A stretch of 55,274 bases of DNA from Pseudomonadota bacterium. Lineage in GTDB: Bacteria > Pseudomonadota > Alphaproteobacteria > Rickettsiales > SXRF01. The notes below the pieces were generated by a model. The model did not search any database. It was not told the DNA's origin and saw nothing but the letters and a program-made list of their open reading frames with translations. A program made the translations under genes and the position numbers. The stretch covers positions 1-55,274 of the forward strand of contig CAUJHR010000012.1 of NCBI GenBank assembly GCA_963205195.1, written 5' to 3'. Shown in pieces: positions 34,359-45,189 of the stretch; the first letter of the stretch is position 1, and each line of letters starts with the position of its first letter.

Positions 34359-35032
34359 GCACGGAGCTGCCGCTGGGAAAAGATTTTTACATGCTGCGCC
34401 ACGCCCAGACAGAAGATAATGTGAACAAGCTGGTAAGTGGCAGCGCAAGCTCTACTAACTTGACTGAAGAGGGTAAAAAACAGGCGCTTGATGTGCAGCA
34501 TATTATTTGCAATTTAGTTCCTGGAACGGACCTTGTTATAAATAGGGTTATAACCAGTGAAATGCAGCGTACTAAAGATACTGCCAGGCTTATATGCGGT
34601 TGCAAAACCCTTGAGCATCTGAATATAAGCTCCGATAGCGGCCTTAATGAGAGGGCATATGGTGCAGCAGAAGGCATGCAGGATAAAGAGCGCAATGAGC
34701 TGAAAAAAAGCGGCGCACTTATAGCAGGTGAAGAAAGCAAGGAATCTGTCAGCAGGCGCACTTTGCAGGCTATTGTAAGGAATTTGGAAGGCAGAAATGG
34801 TGTTCCTTTATTCATAAGTCACGGCGGCAATATCCGGCGTGTTATAGAAAATATCCTTGGTGTGGATTTTGTGGATAAAACATCGGAATATATTGCTAAC
34901 TGCACTTTGTATGAATTTCTTTCTGCGGGTATACAAGGGCAGGCTGGCAAGGTTAATGTGATTTCTTTAGGTGAAAATAAAAAGATACATCGCCGAGTTT
35001 TTGGCGATAAATTATTAGGAAGCAATTTATGA
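34355..35032 (+). CDS. Histidine phosphatase family protein inserted in the nuo operon
   Basis: A 225-residue phosphoglycerate-mutase-like phosphatase with the catalytic RHG-type motif read as R15-H16-A (LRHAQTEDN), the acid in [10 protein letters not shown], and the second His in [10 protein letters not shown]. Substrate is unknown. Family members act on sugar phosphates, nucleotides or proteins. It lies between nuoB and nuoC, starting at GTG inside the nuoB stop and ending in an ATGA overlap with nuoC, so it is translated with the complex I subunits. It is not a complex I component in any system I know. An in-frame ATG at codon 13 is an alternative start but would remove the residues before the motif. 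Confidence 0.88.
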   Translation: MSTELPLGKDFYMLRHAQTEDNVNKLVSGSASSTNLTEEGKKQALDVQHIICNLVPGTDLVINRVITSEMQRTKDTARLICGCKTLEHLNISSDSGLNERAYGAAEGMQDKERNELKKSGALIAGEESKESVSRRTLQAIVRNLEGRNGVPLFISHGGNIRRVIENILGVDFVDKTSEYIANCTLYEFLSAGIQGQAGKVNVISLGENKKIHRRVFGDKLLGSNL

Positions 35033-35607
35033 TGTTTGAGCAAAACTTTTTAGAAAAATTTTCCGCAAGCGAAGAAACCATATCCGGCCAGCAGGTGGTT
35101 ACGGTAGGTATCTCCAACCTGGTTTCCTTAATGGATACACTTCGCGATGAATGTGGTTTTGTCCAGCTGGTGGAAATTGCCGGTGTTGATTATCCTGAAA
35201 GGCCGCAGCGTTTTGAGGTTATATACATGCTTCTTAACCTTAAGAGAAATATTCGCCTGCGTGTGCGCGTTGTTACTGATGAAAAAACTCCTGTGCCTTC
35301 GGTGGCTGCGCTTTATTCGTCGGCTGGCTGGTTCGAGCGCGAGGCGTGGGATATGTATGGGATCTTATTCTCAGATAACCCGGACCTGCGCCGTATCCTT
35401 ACCGATTACGGCTTTGAAGGCCATCCGCAGCGTAAGGATTTCCCGCTGACCGGCTATGTCGAGCTGCGTTACGACAGTGAACAGAAGAGGGTTGTATATG
35501 AACCTGTAAAGCTCAACCAGGCATACCGTAATTTCGATTATCTAAGCCCATGGGAGGGCATGGATTATGTCCTGCCCGGCGATGAAAAGGCGGCGGGTTC
35601 AAAATAA
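35029..35607 (+). CDS. nuoC: NADH-quinone oxidoreductase subunit C
   Basis: A hydrophilic complex I subunit of the peripheral arm, 192 residues, separate from NuoD as usual in alphaproteobacteria (in E. coli the two are fused). The family block [18 protein letters not shown] and the terminal signature containing [33 protein letters not shown] residues are clear. It starts with ATGATG overlapping the phosphatase stop. An acetyltransferase gene follows one base after its stop. Confidence 0.96.
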   Translation: MMFEQNFLEKFSASEETISGQQVVTVGISNLVSLMDTLRDECGFVQLVEIAGVDYPERPQRFEVIYMLLNLKRNIRLRVRVVTDEKTPVPSVAALYSSAGWFEREAWDMYGILFSDNPDLRRILTDYGFEGHPQRKDFPLTGYVELRYDSEQKRVVYEPVKLNQAYRNFDYLSPWEGMDYVLPGDEKAAGSK

Positions 35608-35608
35608 A

Positions 35609-36139
35609 ATGGCTAAAAAAAACAAATCAAAACCCAAGCCTAGGCCAGCATATGTAATAAGGCCTGCTCGCCTTGAAGATTTTGAGGAAATATATGATAT
35701 TTTCTGCAAAGTCCTGACCGAGGGTAAAACCTATTCCTACACTCTTGCGGAAATGACTCCGGAGCGCTCGCTGGCTTACTGGATGTCAGCTCCTGGGACT
35801 TACTGCATGGTTGCTGATATAGATGGCAAGGTCGCAGGCGTTTCAGCTGTAAGGCCGCACCGCACCGGACGGGCGCATCATGTCGCCAATGCTTCTTTTA
35901 TCGTCCATCCAGATTACCGGAAGATGGGAATTGCAAAAGATATGGGCAGGACAGCGCTGAAATATGCAAAAAAACAGGGCTATCTGGCCATGCAGTTCAA
36001 TTTTGTGGTAAGCGCTAATAAGGTTGCGGTAGACCTGTGGCAGTCATTGGGCTTCAAGATAGTCGGTACTCTGCCTAAAGGTTTTGACCATGCCACTAAG
36101 GGATTGGTCGATGTTTACATCATGCACCAGTTTTTATAG
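35609..36139 (+). CDS. GNAT-family acetyltransferase inserted between nuoC and nuoD
   Basis: A predicted N-acetyltransferase of 176 residues, with the ATG at 35609 one base after the nuoC stop. After a Lys/Pro-rich start (MAKKNKSKPKPRP), the GNAT fold begins at YVIRPARLEDFEEIYDIF and includes the acetyl-CoA-binding strand-loop FIVHPDYRKMGIAKDMG and the terminal VSANKVAVDLWQSLGFKIVGT. This is close to the phosphinothricin/amino-acid acetyltransferase subgroup. The substrate cannot be read from sequence. It is part of the nuo transcript by position only. A 92-base gap separates it from nuoD. Confidence 0.88.
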   Translation: MAKKNKSKPKPRPAYVIRPARLEDFEEIYDIFCKVLTEGKTYSYTLAEMTPERSLAYWMSAPGTYCMVADIDGKVAGVSAVRPHRTGRAHHVANASFIVHPDYRKMGIAKDMGRTALKYAKKQGYLAMQFNFVVSANKVAVDLWQSLGFKIVGTLPKGFDHATKGLVDVYIMHQFL

Positions 36140-36231
36140 TTGAAAGCAGGTTTGCCGATATATAGATTAGCTTGAAAAAATAATAACTAACTAATATACC
36201 TATACCAACATCCACACTCAATCACCGCACT

Positions 36232-37413
36232 ATGACCGAAACAGCAGATAAAAAGAACATAACCATCAATTTTGGGCCGCAGCATCCGGCGGCGCATGGT
36301 GTTCTGCGCCTTGTGCTTGAAATGGACGGCGAGGTTATCGAGCGTGCCGACCCGCATATAGGCCTTCTGCACCGTGGAACCGAAAAGCTTATTGAGCATA
36401 AAACCTACCTGCAGGCGCTGCCTTATTTTGACCGGCTCGATTATGTATCTCCAATGGCGCAGGAGCATTGCTACTCGCTTGCGGTGGAAAAGCTGCTTGG
36501 TTGTGAGGTTCCTTTGCGCGCTCAATACATACGCGTTATGTTCTGTGAGCTTACAAGGATATTAAACCATATTCTTAACATCACGACGCAAGCTCTTGAT
36601 GTTGGAGCAATGACGCCGCTTTTATGGCTGTTCGAAGAGCGCGAAAAAATATTGGAATTTTATGAGCGCGCATCGGGTGCTCGTTTCCATTCTGCTTACA
36701 TACGTCCTGGCGGGGTGCATCAGGATATACCTGCGGGGTTGTTGGAGGATGTGTTCAAATTCAGTGAAAATTTTACTAAATATATTGATGATGTGGACGA
36801 CCTTCTGACTGAAAACCGGATTTTCAAGCAAAGGCTTGTAGATATTGGTATCGTATCGGCAAAGGATGCCTTCGATTGGGGTTTTTCAGGAGCAATGCTT
36901 CGCGGCTCCGGCGTTGCGTGGGATCTTCGTAAGGCGCAGCCTTATGATGTTTATGACAGGTTGGAATTTGATATACCAATAGGTAAGAATGGCGATTGCT
37001 ATGACCGTTATCTCGTCCGTATGGAGGAGATGCGCCAGTCGCTTAAGCTGGTTAAGCAATGTGTCCAGCAAATGCCAGAAGGCCCTGTTGTTACTGGTGA
37101 CCCGAAAATTGCGCCGCCAAAGCGTGCACTTATGAAGCAATCCATGGAAGCGCTTATACATCATTTCAAGCTCTACAGCGAAGGTTATCACGTGCCAAAC
37201 GGGGAAGCTTACGTAGCAGTGGAGGCTCCAAAAGGTGAGTTCGGTGTATATTTGGTTGCGGACGGGACCAATAAACCATATCGTTGCAAAATCAAAGCTC
37301 CAGGTTTTGCTCATCTTCAGGCTCTTGAATTTATGTGTAAAGGGCATATGCTTGCCGATGTGGTGGCAATTATTGGCACTATGGATATTGTATTTGGTGA
37401 GATTGACCGATGA
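36232..37413 (+). CDS. nuoD: NADH-quinone oxidoreductase subunit D
   Basis: The 49-kDa-type subunit that forms the quinone-reduction site with NuoB. It has 393 residues and lacks the NuoC fusion. Conserved: [26 protein letters not shown] start with the quinone-site His, [14 protein letters not shown], and the terminal block ending DIVFGEIDR. The stop overlaps the next gene by 4 bases (ATGA). Confidence 0.97.
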   Translation: MTETADKKNITINFGPQHPAAHGVLRLVLEMDGEVIERADPHIGLLHRGTEKLIEHKTYLQALPYFDRLDYVSPMAQEHCYSLAVEKLLGCEVPLRAQYIRVMFCELTRILNHILNITTQALDVGAMTPLLWLFEEREKILEFYERASGARFHSAYIRPGGVHQDIPAGLLEDVFKFSENFTKYIDDVDDLLTENRIFKQRLVDIGIVSAKDAFDWGFSGAMLRGSGVAWDLRKAQPYDVYDRLEFDIPIGKNGDCYDRYLVRMEEMRQSLKLVKQCVQQMPEGPVVTGDPKIAPPKRALMKQSMEALIHHFKLYSEGYHVPNGEAYVAVEAPKGEFGVYLVADGTNKPYRCKIKAPGFAHLQALEFMCKGHMLADVVAIIGTMDIVFGEIDR

Positions 37414-38012
37414 AAAAATATGGTATGAAGAAAGCTATATTATTTTTAGCGCTTTTTGCGTTTCCTTTATCCCAGGCTCAGGCGCAGGCTCCGGCGCCCC
37501 AGGTTAGTATAGAGAGGCAGCCGACCAGCAGCCTTGATGTTTTTCCAAAGCTTCCGCCATCTACTTTCTGCACTAAAGAAAATTTGATCGGGATGTGGAA
37601 ATTGCTGATGGTATATGAAGTGCCGTCGGGACATGAGATCAAAGTTTATACATATAATCCGCTGCAGTTTTATGTATTCAATTCTGACAGCCGCTATGGG
37701 CGTTATGAAAGCGTTTTACATGCCATAACTTTGTCAGATGTAAAGAAGATAGCGTTATCACAGATAAGCAATACCCAGCAATATACCTTAAACCAGAGTG
37801 GAATATTGTATTTCTATAAAGACCGGATTGCTGTTGATAGTATGGCCTGTTTTATTGTTGCAGGTAATTCCGGGCCATTCCTTTCCGGGCAATTATTATT
37901 AATGCCGCCTAAAAAATCCACTCGTGGCCGTATGGTAAAGGTTTACCAGAAAATGTTCCCTGAATTTGAATCCCAGCAGCCGCCTGTTAATCTTCCCGCC
38001 AAAGCAGAATAA
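37410..38012 (+). CDS. Exported protein of unknown function between nuoD and nuoE
   Basis: A 200-residue protein with a clear signal peptide: basic start, hydrophobic core [12 protein letters not shown] (9-20) and AQA-type cleavage near residue 24-26. The mature part is soluble and I do not recognise it. It contains [20 protein letters not shown] and [16 protein letters not shown], and has an even mix of beta-prone segments, reminiscent of small lipocalin-like or beta-barrel periplasmic folds, though that is weak. It overlaps the nuoD stop by ATGA and ends 6 bases before nuoE, so it is expressed with complex I. A periplasmic protein is unexpected here because complex I peripheral subunits are cytoplasmic. 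Confidence 0.8.
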   Translation: MKKYGMKKAILFLALFAFPLSQAQAQAPAPQVSIERQPTSSLDVFPKLPPSTFCTKENLIGMWKLLMVYEVPSGHEIKVYTYNPLQFYVFNSDSRYGRYESVLHAITLSDVKKIALSQISNTQQYTLNQSGILYFYKDRIAVDSMACFIVAGNSGPFLSGQLLLMPPKKSTRGRMVKVYQKMFPEFESQQPPVNLPAKAE

Positions 38013-38018
38013 TTAGAT

Positions 38019-38630
38019 ATGAGCAATAAATACCATTATAGACCAGAAATTGAGCCGCAAAGCTTCGAGTTTACACCGGAAAATTTCCAAAAAGCGCAGG
38101 AGATTGTAAATAAATATCCCAAGGGTAGGCAGCAAAGCGCGGTAATGCCATTGCTGGCGCTGGCGCAAAAACAGAATGACAACTGGATTCCAAAAATCGC
38201 TATGGATTATATTGCTGCAATGCTTGGTATGCCGCCTGTAAAAGTTTACGAAGTGGCAAGCTTCTATACAATGTATAATCTTGAGCCGGTGGGCAGGCAT
38301 CTGGTAGAAATTTGTACTACAACCCCATGCTGGCTTCGTGGTTCTGCTGAAATAGCAGATGCGTGCGAAAAGCGTCTGGGGATCGGGATCGGCGAAACTA
38401 CTGCTGATGGCCAGTTCACATTGCGCGAGGTTGAATGTCTTGGTGCCTGCGTGAATGCGCCTATGTGCCAGGTAACAAGTTTTGGCGGTGATGCTAGTTA
38501 TTATGAGGACTTATCCACAGAGTCAGTCGTCCGACTTATAGATTCTCTTGCCAAGGGAGAAAACCCAAAGCCCGGTCCGCAGAATGGGCGCAAGTCCAGT
38601 GAACCCAAAAATGATTCGGCGGGGTCGTAA
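38019..38630 (+). CDS. nuoE: NADH-quinone oxidoreductase subunit E
   Basis: The 24-kDa-type subunit with a thioredoxin-like fold carrying the N1a 2Fe-2S cluster. The four ligands are in [11 protein letters not shown] and [12 protein letters not shown]. The N-terminal helical domain ([20 protein letters not shown]) is present. At 203 residues it is longer than E. coli NuoE (166) by a Pro/Ser/Lys-rich C-terminal tail of about 25 residues. It overlaps nuoF by one base. Confidence 0.96.
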   Translation: MSNKYHYRPEIEPQSFEFTPENFQKAQEIVNKYPKGRQQSAVMPLLALAQKQNDNWIPKIAMDYIAAMLGMPPVKVYEVASFYTMYNLEPVGRHLVEICTTTPCWLRGSAEIADACEKRLGIGIGETTADGQFTLREVECLGACVNAPMCQVTSFGGDASYYEDLSTESVVRLIDSLAKGENPKPGPQNGRKSSEPKNDSAGS

Positions 38631-39907
38631 TGATAAAAACTGAAGACAGGATTTTTACCAACCTCTATGGTTTTGACGACTGGAAACTGGCGGGTGCGCG
38701 TGCACGTGGCGATTGGGACAATACTAAATCCATCCTTGCCAAAGGTGAGGATGCAATCATTGAAGAAGTAAAGGCATCCGGCCTGCGCGGGCGTGGTGGG
38801 GCTGGGTTCCCAACAGGCGTTAAATGGTCATTCATGCCCAAGAAATCCGACGGGCGTCCATCCTATCTGGTGGTTAATGCCGACGAGGGAGAGCCGGGAA
38901 CCTGCAAAGACCGTGACATGATGCGTCACGAGCCGCACAAACTTATTGAAGGCTGCCTCATTGCCTGTTTTGCCATGCGCGCTGTTGCTGCATATATTTA
39001 TATCCGCGGTGAATTCCGCGAAGAGGCTGACCGCCTTGAATATGCGATAGGCGAAGCATATGCAGCTGGCCTTATCGGTAAGAATGCCTGCGGGAGCGGC
39101 GTTGATATTGATGTATTCGTCCATCGCGGCGCAGGTGCATATATCTGCGGTGAAGAAATGGCTCTCATTGAGTCGCTCGAAGGGAAAAAAGGCCAGCCAC
39201 GCTTAAAGCCGCCTTTCCCTGCGGCAATGGGGCTTTGGGGTTGCCCGACCACTGTTAATAACGTGGAATCCATAGCGGTAGTGCCTACGATTTTACGCCG
39301 CAGCGCGGCATGGTTCGCAGGAATTGGCCGCCCAAATAATGTCGGCACAAAAGTATTCTGTATTTCAGGGCATGTTAATAAGCCATGCAACGTGGAAGAA
39401 GAAATGGGCATCCCACTTAAGGAGCTTATTGAAAAACATGCAGGCGGAGTGCGCGGCGGCTGGGATAACCTGCTTGCGATAATTCCTGGCGGTTCTTCAG
39501 TCCCGCTGCTTCCAAAAGATATTTGCGACACGGTGCTCATGGATTTTGACAGCCTGAAAGCCGTAAGGTCAGGCCTCGGCACCGCTGCTGTGATTGTGAT
39601 GGATAAATCGACTGATGTGGTAAAGGCTATTGCACGGCTTTCGAAATTCTACACTCATGAATCTTGCGGCCAATGCACACCCTGCCGTGAAGGAACCGGT
39701 TGGCTGTGGAGGATGATGGAGCGCATGGTCGATGGCCGCGCCAATGTTTCCGATATTGATCTGATGCTTGACGTTGCCGGGCGCATCGAAGGCCACACTA
39801 TATGCGCGCTAGGCGATGCCGCCGCCTGGCCGGTGCAGGGGCTTGTGCGTCATTTCCGCCCGGAAATAGAACGCCGAATCGCCGAATTTTCGCGGAGGGC
39901 AGCGTGA
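38630..39907 (+). CDS. nuoF: NADH-quinone oxidoreductase subunit F
   Basis: The NADH-binding 51-kDa-type subunit with FMN and the N3 4Fe-4S cluster. The 425 residues show the NADH site [15 protein letters not shown], the FMN-binding [19 protein letters not shown], the cluster ligands [15 protein letters not shown] and a final Cys in [16 protein letters not shown]. The gene is followed by a REP-like palindromic element rather than directly by nuoG. Confidence 0.98.
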   Translation: MIKTEDRIFTNLYGFDDWKLAGARARGDWDNTKSILAKGEDAIIEEVKASGLRGRGGAGFPTGVKWSFMPKKSDGRPSYLVVNADEGEPGTCKDRDMMRHEPHKLIEGCLIACFAMRAVAAYIYIRGEFREEADRLEYAIGEAYAAGLIGKNACGSGVDIDVFVHRGAGAYICGEEMALIESLEGKKGQPRLKPPFPAAMGLWGCPTTVNNVESIAVVPTILRRSAAWFAGIGRPNNVGTKVFCISGHVNKPCNVEEEMGIPLKELIEKHAGGVRGGWDNLLAIIPGGSSVPLLPKDICDTVLMDFDSLKAVRSGLGTAAVIVMDKSTDVVKAIARLSKFYTHESCGQCTPCREGTGWLWRMMERMVDGRANVSDIDLMLDVAGRIEGHTICALGDAAAWPVQGLVRHFRPEIERRIAEFSRRAA

Positions 39908-39918
39908 TATCTGATCTT

Positions 39919-40019
39919 GTCATTCCCGCGAAGGCGGGAATCCAGCTTGCTTGTGTGCTGAAAAAAATTATATCGCGGCCATGCCGCTTCAACTTGATTC
40001 CCGCCTTCGCGGGAATGAC
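39919..40019. repeat. REP-doublet / MITE-like palindromic element between nuoF and nuoG
   Basis: Two perfect 24-bp inverted arms (39919-39942 and 39996-40019) bracket a 53-base centre, 101 bp in all. Each arm is itself a hairpin: ATTCCCGC, GAAG loop, GCGGGAAT. Similar CATTCCCGCG repeats are common in proteobacterial genomes. Inside the nuo transcript it would form strong RNA hairpins. It starts 11 bases after the nuoF stop and ends 20 bases before the nuoG ATG. I see no clear target duplication. Confidence 0.88.
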
Positions 40020-40039
40020 AAATTTGTGGGATATTGGTA

Positions 40040-42112
40040 ATGCCTAAACTAACGATTGATGGACAGGAAATAGAAGTTGAAAACGGCACGGTACTTATTC
40101 AGGCGGCGGAGCGTCTGGGCATTGAGATACCGCGTTTTTGCTACCATGAGCGGCTGGCCATTGCAGGTAATTGCCGCATGTGCCTCGTTGAAGTTGCGCC
40201 GGGGCCGCCAAAGCCGCAGGCAAGCTGTGCTCTTCCCTGCGCTGATGGGATGGTGGTAAAAACCAATTCGCCTATGGTAAAAAAAGCCCGTGAAGGGGTT
40301 ATGGAATTCCTGCTCATCAACCACCCTTTGGATTGCCCGATATGTGACCAGGGCGGCGAGTGCGACCTGCAGGACCAGGCAATGGCTTATGGCTCCGGCA
40401 TCAGCCGTTATAGCGAGCATAAGCGTGGTGTTGAAAATAAATATATGGGACCTATTGTAAAAACCGAGATGACGCGCTGCATCCACTGCACGCGCTATGT
40501 TCGTTTTGCCACCGAGATTGCAGGCGTACCGGAGTTGGGCGCGTTTGGCCGTGGCGAGCATATGGAGATCGGGACTTACGTCGAAAAATCGCTTACCTCT
40601 GAACTTTCCGGCAACCTTGTCGATCTTTGCCCGGTTGGTGCGCTCACCAGCAGGCCGTATGCTTTTGCAGCCCGCCCATGGGAGCTTACAAAAACGGAAA
40701 CTATCGACGTACTTGATGCTGTTGGCTCTAACATCCGCGTTGACAGCCGCGGCGAAGCGGTGCTTCGGATTTTACCTCGTGTGAATGAGGATATAAACGA
40801 GGAATGGATCTCCGATAAAACCCGCCATGCCTGCGACGGGCTTCGCGTGCAGCGCCTTGACCGTCCATATATTCGCGGTAATGATGGAAAGCTCCATGAA
40901 GCAAGCTGGGAAGATGCGTTATCAGTTGTTGCAAAAAAGATGTTGGAATTTACGCCTGCTGAAATTGCGGCATTATCTGGCAACCTTGCTTGCGCTGAAA
41001 GTGTTATGGCCCTGCGTGACGTACTCGATAGTTTAGGGGTTGCCAACCGTGATTGCCGCCAGGACGGAGCGATGTTTGAAACCGCAAGCCGTTCAAATTA
41101 TTTATTCAACACAACAATAGCCGGTATCGAGCAGGCGGATATGATTGTGCTGGTTGGTGCAAACCCGCGCACTGAGGCAGCGCTGCTTAATGCGCGCATA
41201 CGCAAAACCTACTTAAAGGGCGGCCTTAAAATATATTCGATAGGAAGTGACAGCGATTTTAACTATCCGGTCTATTCTTTCGGGAATGACCCGCGCATAC
41301 TTTCCGATATTGCACTTGGCACGCACCCATTGGCACAGATGCTGGAGCAGGCAAAAAACCCGGTTATTGTTTTAGGCACCGCTGCTGTTGCACGTCATGA
41401 CGGAGCGGCAATATTTGCTGCTGCCAGGCAGATCGCAAAAAAATACGGTGTTATAAGAGATGGGTGGAACGGTTTTAATATTTTGCATCATGCAGCAGGT
41501 CGGGTAGGGGCGTTGGATCTTGGATTCGTACCTAAAGAAGGTGGACGTAATATTGCTGAGATTTTTTCCGGCTGCACTGATTATAAAATAAAAATGGTAT
41601 ATCTCTTGGGCGCTGACGAATTTGATATGGGGCTGCTAGGCAATGCTTTTGTTGTCTATCAGGGAAGCCATGGTGATGATGGTGCACATCGTGCCGATGT
41701 TATTTTACCGGCGGCCACCTATACCGAAAAAGATGCGACATATGTGAATATGGAAGGTCGTGTGCAACGTACTAAACGGGCAGTTTTCCCGGTTGGTAAT
41801 GCCAAGGAGGACTGGAAAATACTGCGCGCCCTATCTGATGTTTTGGGCAAGCCTCTTCCTTACAATAACTTGGAGCAGCTTCGCGCACGCATGGAAAAAA
41901 TAGCGCCGCATTTTGCAAATATAGGCGAAATAGTCCCATCTCCAATACAAGAAGTGGAAGCTCCTTCAGGGCGTGTAGTAATAAATTCAACTCCGTTTGA
42001 TGAGTTCATAACTAATTTTTACATGACCGACCCTATTTCACGCTCCAGCAAAACAATGGCGGAATGCACGCGCGAAGCTGCAGGCAGCCAGCAAACGAAA
42101 AAGGTGGCATAA
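40040..42112 (+). CDS. nuoG: NADH-quinone oxidoreductase subunit G
   Basis: The 75-kDa-type iron-sulfur subunit that conducts electrons along the peripheral arm. I start at ATG 40040 (690 residues). The frame is open two codons earlier at a TTG. The N-terminal 2Fe-2S ligands are in [16 protein letters not shown] and [10 protein letters not shown], the His/Cys 4Fe-4S set in [16 protein letters not shown], and the next cluster in [11 protein letters not shown] with [15 protein letters not shown]. The rest is a molybdopterin-oxidoreductase-like domain without cofactor function. The stop overlaps nuoH by one base. Confidence 0.97.
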   Translation: MPKLTIDGQEIEVENGTVLIQAAERLGIEIPRFCYHERLAIAGNCRMCLVEVAPGPPKPQASCALPCADGMVVKTNSPMVKKAREGVMEFLLINHPLDCPICDQGGECDLQDQAMAYGSGISRYSEHKRGVENKYMGPIVKTEMTRCIHCTRYVRFATEIAGVPELGAFGRGEHMEIGTYVEKSLTSELSGNLVDLCPVGALTSRPYAFAARPWELTKTETIDVLDAVGSNIRVDSRGEAVLRILPRVNEDINEEWISDKTRHACDGLRVQRLDRPYIRGNDGKLHEASWEDALSVVAKKMLEFTPAEIAALSGNLACAESVMALRDVLDSLGVANRDCRQDGAMFETASRSNYLFNTTIAGIEQADMIVLVGANPRTEAALLNARIRKTYLKGGLKIYSIGSDSDFNYPVYSFGNDPRILSDIALGTHPLAQMLEQAKNPVIVLGTAAVARHDGAAIFAAARQIAKKYGVIRDGWNGFNILHHAAGRVGALDLGFVPKEGGRNIAEIFSGCTDYKIKMVYLLGADEFDMGLLGNAFVVYQGSHGDDGAHRADVILPAATYTEKDATYVNMEGRVQRTKRAVFPVGNAKEDWKILRALSDVLGKPLPYNNLEQLRARMEKIAPHFANIGEIVPSPIQEVEAPSGRVVINSTPFDEFITNFYMTDPISRSSKTMAECTREAAGSQQTKKVA

Positions 42113-43122
42113 TGGAAGATTTTTTAAATATGATTATGCCGCTGCTCATTATACTTGGCAAAATATTATTGCTGGTAGTGCCGCTGCTTGTTTTTGTCGC
42201 CCTGCTTACCCTTGCAGAGCGAAAGGTTATTGCTGCCATGCAATTACGTAAAGGTCCTAATGTGGTCGGTTTCTGGGGATTGCTCCAGCCATTTGCAGAT
42301 GGCCTTAAATTATTCCTTAAGGAGACCATTATCCCATCTGAGTCCAGCCGTGTTATATTCCTGATGGCACCTATGCTTACATTCGGGCTGGCGTTGCTTG
42401 GCTGGGCAGTGATACCGCTGTCCCCTGATTTCGTGATCGCCGATATAAATGTAGGCATATTATATTTATTCGCAATTTCTTCACTAAGTGTTTATGGCAT
42501 AATCATGGCAGGCTGGGCGAGTAATTCAAAATATGCTTTTCTAGGTGCGATACGTTCCAGCGCGCAAATGGTTTCTTATGAAGTATCAATAGGTTTTGTG
42601 ATAGTTACGGTGCTTATGTTAGTTGGCTCACTAAATCTTGGCGACATAGTAAAGGCGCAGTCCGGTGGCATTTTACATTGGCATGCTTTCGGTGGATTAT
42701 TTCCAATGTTCGTCGTATTTTTCATATCGGCGCTGGCAGAAACCAACCGCCATCCTTTTGACTTGCCCGAAGCTGAAGCTGAACTGGTTTCCGGTTATAA
42801 CGTTGAATATTCTTCCATGTCTTTTGCCCTGTTTTTTCTTGGTGAATATGCGAATATGATACTTATGTCAGGAATGACCACTATTTTATTTTTGGGTGGG
42901 TGGCAGGCTCCCGCTGATATAGCTTTATTTAATTTTATACCAGGCGTTATCTGGTTTATGCTTAAAATCTGCCTGTGCCTGTTCACATTTATCTGGGCGC
43001 GCGCTACCTTACCGCGTTACCGCTATGACCAGCTCATGCGCCTAGGTTGGAAAGTGTTCCTGCCATTGTCTTTGGTATGGGTGGTTTTAACTTCTGCGTA
43101 TATTATATTCTGGGCGGTATAG
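42112..43122 (+). CDS. nuoH: NADH-quinone oxidoreductase subunit H
   Basis: Membrane subunit linking the peripheral arm to the proton channels and forming part of the quinone tunnel. With the ATG at 42112 (AAAAAGG upstream) it has 336 residues and about eight helices. Conserved segments are [20 protein letters not shown] and the acidic loop [20 protein letters not shown]. It is followed two bases later by a DedA-family gene instead of nuoI. Confidence 0.97.
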   Translation: MEDFLNMIMPLLIILGKILLLVVPLLVFVALLTLAERKVIAAMQLRKGPNVVGFWGLLQPFADGLKLFLKETIIPSESSRVIFLMAPMLTFGLALLGWAVIPLSPDFVIADINVGILYLFAISSLSVYGIIMAGWASNSKYAFLGAIRSSAQMVSYEVSIGFVIVTVLMLVGSLNLGDIVKAQSGGILHWHAFGGLFPMFVVFFISALAETNRHPFDLPEAEAELVSGYNVEYSSMSFALFFLGEYANMILMSGMTTILFLGGWQAPADIALFNFIPGVIWFMLKICLCLFTFIWARATLPRYRYDQLMRLGWKVFLPLSLVWVVLTSAYIIFWAV

Positions 43123-43124
43123 AC

Positions 43125-43760
43125 ATGGAACATACTCTTGAAGCATTGGGCGAGTGGCTGGTTGATTTTGTGCATCAATTCGGTTATCTGGGAATTTTTA
43201 TAATGTCGTTCCTTGAAAGTACTTTTATACCAATTCCCGGTGAAGTTACGATGGTTCCAGCTGGGGTTCTGGTACAGCAGGGGCATATGAATTTTTTTAT
43301 TGTTGTTGCTCTGGCAACTCTTGGCGCGTTAGGCGGATCACTTGCAAATTATTATATTGCTTATTATTTGGGGCGCAGGTTTTTTTATGCATATGGTAAA
43401 TATTTTTTCTTCACCCGCGAAAAGATCGACAAGCTCGATAAATTTTTCAGCAAGCATGGTGATATATCGACCTTTACAGGAAGATTGATACCAGGGCTTC
43501 GTCATTTCATTGCATTTCCTGCCGGGCTTGCTCATATGGACATGAAAAAGTTTTGTATTTACACTACCCTTGGCAGCGGTATATGGATGACGATACTTAC
43601 ATCGGTAGGGTACCTGATTGGTGATAATAAGGAAATGGTGCATCATTATTTGCCTTATATCTCTGGAATCGTAGTGCTGCTTGTAGTAGTAGGGGTCATA
43701 TTTTATATATCGCGTTTAGGTAAAAAAATCGCAGGGGGCGAAGGCAGTGAAAGCAACTAG
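43125..43760 (+). CDS. DedA-family membrane protein inserted between nuoH and nuoI
   Basis: A 211-residue multi-span protein of the DedA/SNARE-associated superfamily. Members act as undecaprenyl-phosphate or phospholipid flippases/scramblases at the inner membrane. The start is ATG 43125, just after nuoH. Signature elements are [19 protein letters not shown], the conserved [20 protein letters not shown] and a following Gly-rich helix. The basic and acidic pairs around these blocks (E, R, R) match functional DedA proteins. It overlaps the nuoI GTG start by 14 bases, so it is translated within the operon. Confidence 0.92.
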   Translation: MEHTLEALGEWLVDFVHQFGYLGIFIMSFLESTFIPIPGEVTMVPAGVLVQQGHMNFFIVVALATLGALGGSLANYYIAYYLGRRFFYAYGKYFFFTREKIDKLDKFFSKHGDISTFTGRLIPGLRHFIAFPAGLAHMDMKKFCIYTTLGSGIWMTILTSVGYLIGDNKEMVHHYLPYISGIVVLLVVVGVIFYISRLGKKIAGGEGSESN

Positions 43761-44232
43761 GGCGGCGCGGGCTTTTTTATTGGCGGAATTGGTGTCAGGA
43801 TTTATGCTGACGCTTAAATATATGTTTAAAAAGCCGGTTACTATCAATTATCCTTATGAGAAGGGTCCGCTTAGCCCACGCTTTCGTGGTGAGCATGCGC
43901 TGCGCCGTTATCCCAATGGTGAGGAGCGTTGCATTGCCTGTAAATTATGCGAGGCGATCTGCCCCGCACAGGCTATAACCATCGAGGCCGAAGCCCGTGA
44001 AGATGGTTCACGCCGCACCACGCGTTATGATATAGACATGACCAAATGTATCTATTGCGGTTTCTGCCAGGAAGCTTGCCCGGTAGATGCCATTGTCGAA
44101 GGGCCGAATTTCGAATTCGCCACCGAAACCCATGAAGAGTTGTTATATAATAAAGAAAAGCTCCTGGCCAATGGTGATCGTTGGGAAAGCGTGCTTGCTT
44201 CTAATTTGCTTGCCGATGCGAGGTACAGGTAG
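43747..44232 (+). CDS. nuoI: NADH-quinone oxidoreductase subunit I
   Basis: Ferredoxin-like subunit carrying the N6a and N6b 4Fe-4S clusters. Two CxxCxxCxxxCP motifs are present: [12 protein letters not shown] and [12 protein letters not shown]. The GTG at 43747 gives 161 residues with the N-terminal amphipathic helix, follows a GAAGG site, and overlaps the DedA gene by 14 bases. The next stop is directly adjacent to nuoJ. Confidence 0.97.
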   Translation: MKATRAARAFLLAELVSGFMLTLKYMFKKPVTINYPYEKGPLSPRFRGEHALRRYPNGEERCIACKLCEAICPAQAITIEAEAREDGSRRTTRYDIDMTKCIYCGFCQEACPVDAIVEGPNFEFATETHEELLYNKEKLLANGDRWESVLASNLLADARYR

Positions 44233-44856
44233 ATGGCTGATAATATCGCAACACTAATGTTCTATATATTTTCTGTCCTCACAGTGTTTTCTGCTGTCAT
44301 GGTGATTTCGAGCAAGAACCCGGTGCATTCGGTATTTTTTTTAATACTGGCATTTTTTAATGCTGCTGGACTTTTCGTATTGCTTGGCGCGGAATATATA
44401 GCAATGACCTTGGTCATTGTTTATGTCGGTGCGGTTGCCGTGCTGTTCCTGTTTGTCGTTATGATGCTTAATATAAATTTTGCTGAGATGCGTGGTGCTT
44501 TCCTTAAATATCTTCCTGTGGGCGCCGGTGTTGCCGCGACGATTTTTGCCGAATTCATATTCATATTCTACCATTCCCTTTCGGGTAAAGCGGAGCTTGC
44601 ACCTGCGCGAAATATCATTGAGCCGAGTGCAGAAACAAGTAACACTATTGCAATAGGTTCCGTGTTATACACAGGTTATGCCTATGCTTTTCAGATTGCA
44701 GGCTTGATATTGCTTATTGCAATGATCGGGGCGATTGTTCTTACTAAACGTGAAAGGGCAGGGGTGCGTAAACAAAATATTGCGCGGCAGCTTGCCAGGA
44801 CCAAGGAATTGGGAATAGAAATCATTTCTGTAAAATCTGGCGAGGGGATTTCTTAA
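44233..44856 (+). CDS. nuoJ: NADH-quinone oxidoreductase subunit J
   Basis: Membrane subunit of 207 residues with five predicted helices, including the conserved helix [30 protein letters not shown] whose pi-bulge region couples quinone reduction to proton movement. The ATG directly follows the nuoI stop. A polar C-terminal tail follows the last helix. nuoK starts two bases after its stop. Confidence 0.96.
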   Translation: MADNIATLMFYIFSVLTVFSAVMVISSKNPVHSVFFLILAFFNAAGLFVLLGAEYIAMTLVIVYVGAVAVLFLFVVMMLNINFAEMRGAFLKYLPVGAGVAATIFAEFIFIFYHSLSGKAELAPARNIIEPSAETSNTIAIGSVLYTGYAYAFQIAGLILLIAMIGAIVLTKRERAGVRKQNIARQLARTKELGIEIISVKSGEGIS

Positions 44857-44858
44857 GT

Positions 44859-45185
44859 ATGGATCATGTTTTTTTTGGCAGTATAGGGATATTTCATTAC
44901 CTCGTTCTTTCCAGCCTGCTCTTCACCCTTGGTGTGTGCGGAATTTTCTTGAACCGCAAAAATATAATAACCATTCTTATGTCGATTGAGCTTATACTTC
45001 TTTCGGTTAATATAAATTTTGTAGCTTTTTCAGTAAAGCTCGGTGACCTGACCGGGCAGATATTTGCCATGTTCGTGCTTACCGTTGCTGCCGCCGAAGC
45101 CGCAATAGGGCTTGCCATATTGGTTATCTACTTCCGCAATCGTGGCTCGATTGCAGTGGAAGACGTTAATATGATGAAGGGCTAG
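44859..45185 (+). CDS. nuoK: NADH-quinone oxidoreductase subunit K
   Basis: A small three-helix membrane subunit (108 residues, family about 100). The two conserved membrane glutamates of the proton path are seen in [15 protein letters not shown] and [15 protein letters not shown]. It is flanked by nuoJ and nuoL at 2-4 base spacing. Confidence 0.97.
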   Translation: MDHVFFGSIGIFHYLVLSSLLFTLGVCGIFLNRKNIITILMSIELILLSVNINFVAFSVKLGDLTGQIFAMFVLTVAAAEAAIGLAILVIYFRNRGSIAVEDVNMMKG

Positions 45186-45189
45186 CCGG

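Noticed and set aside
39802..40089. Three short frames crossing the nuoF-nuoG gap on both strands
   Set aside because: They are produced by the palindromic arms of the REP doublet and read partly through nuoF and nuoG. No independent coding signs.
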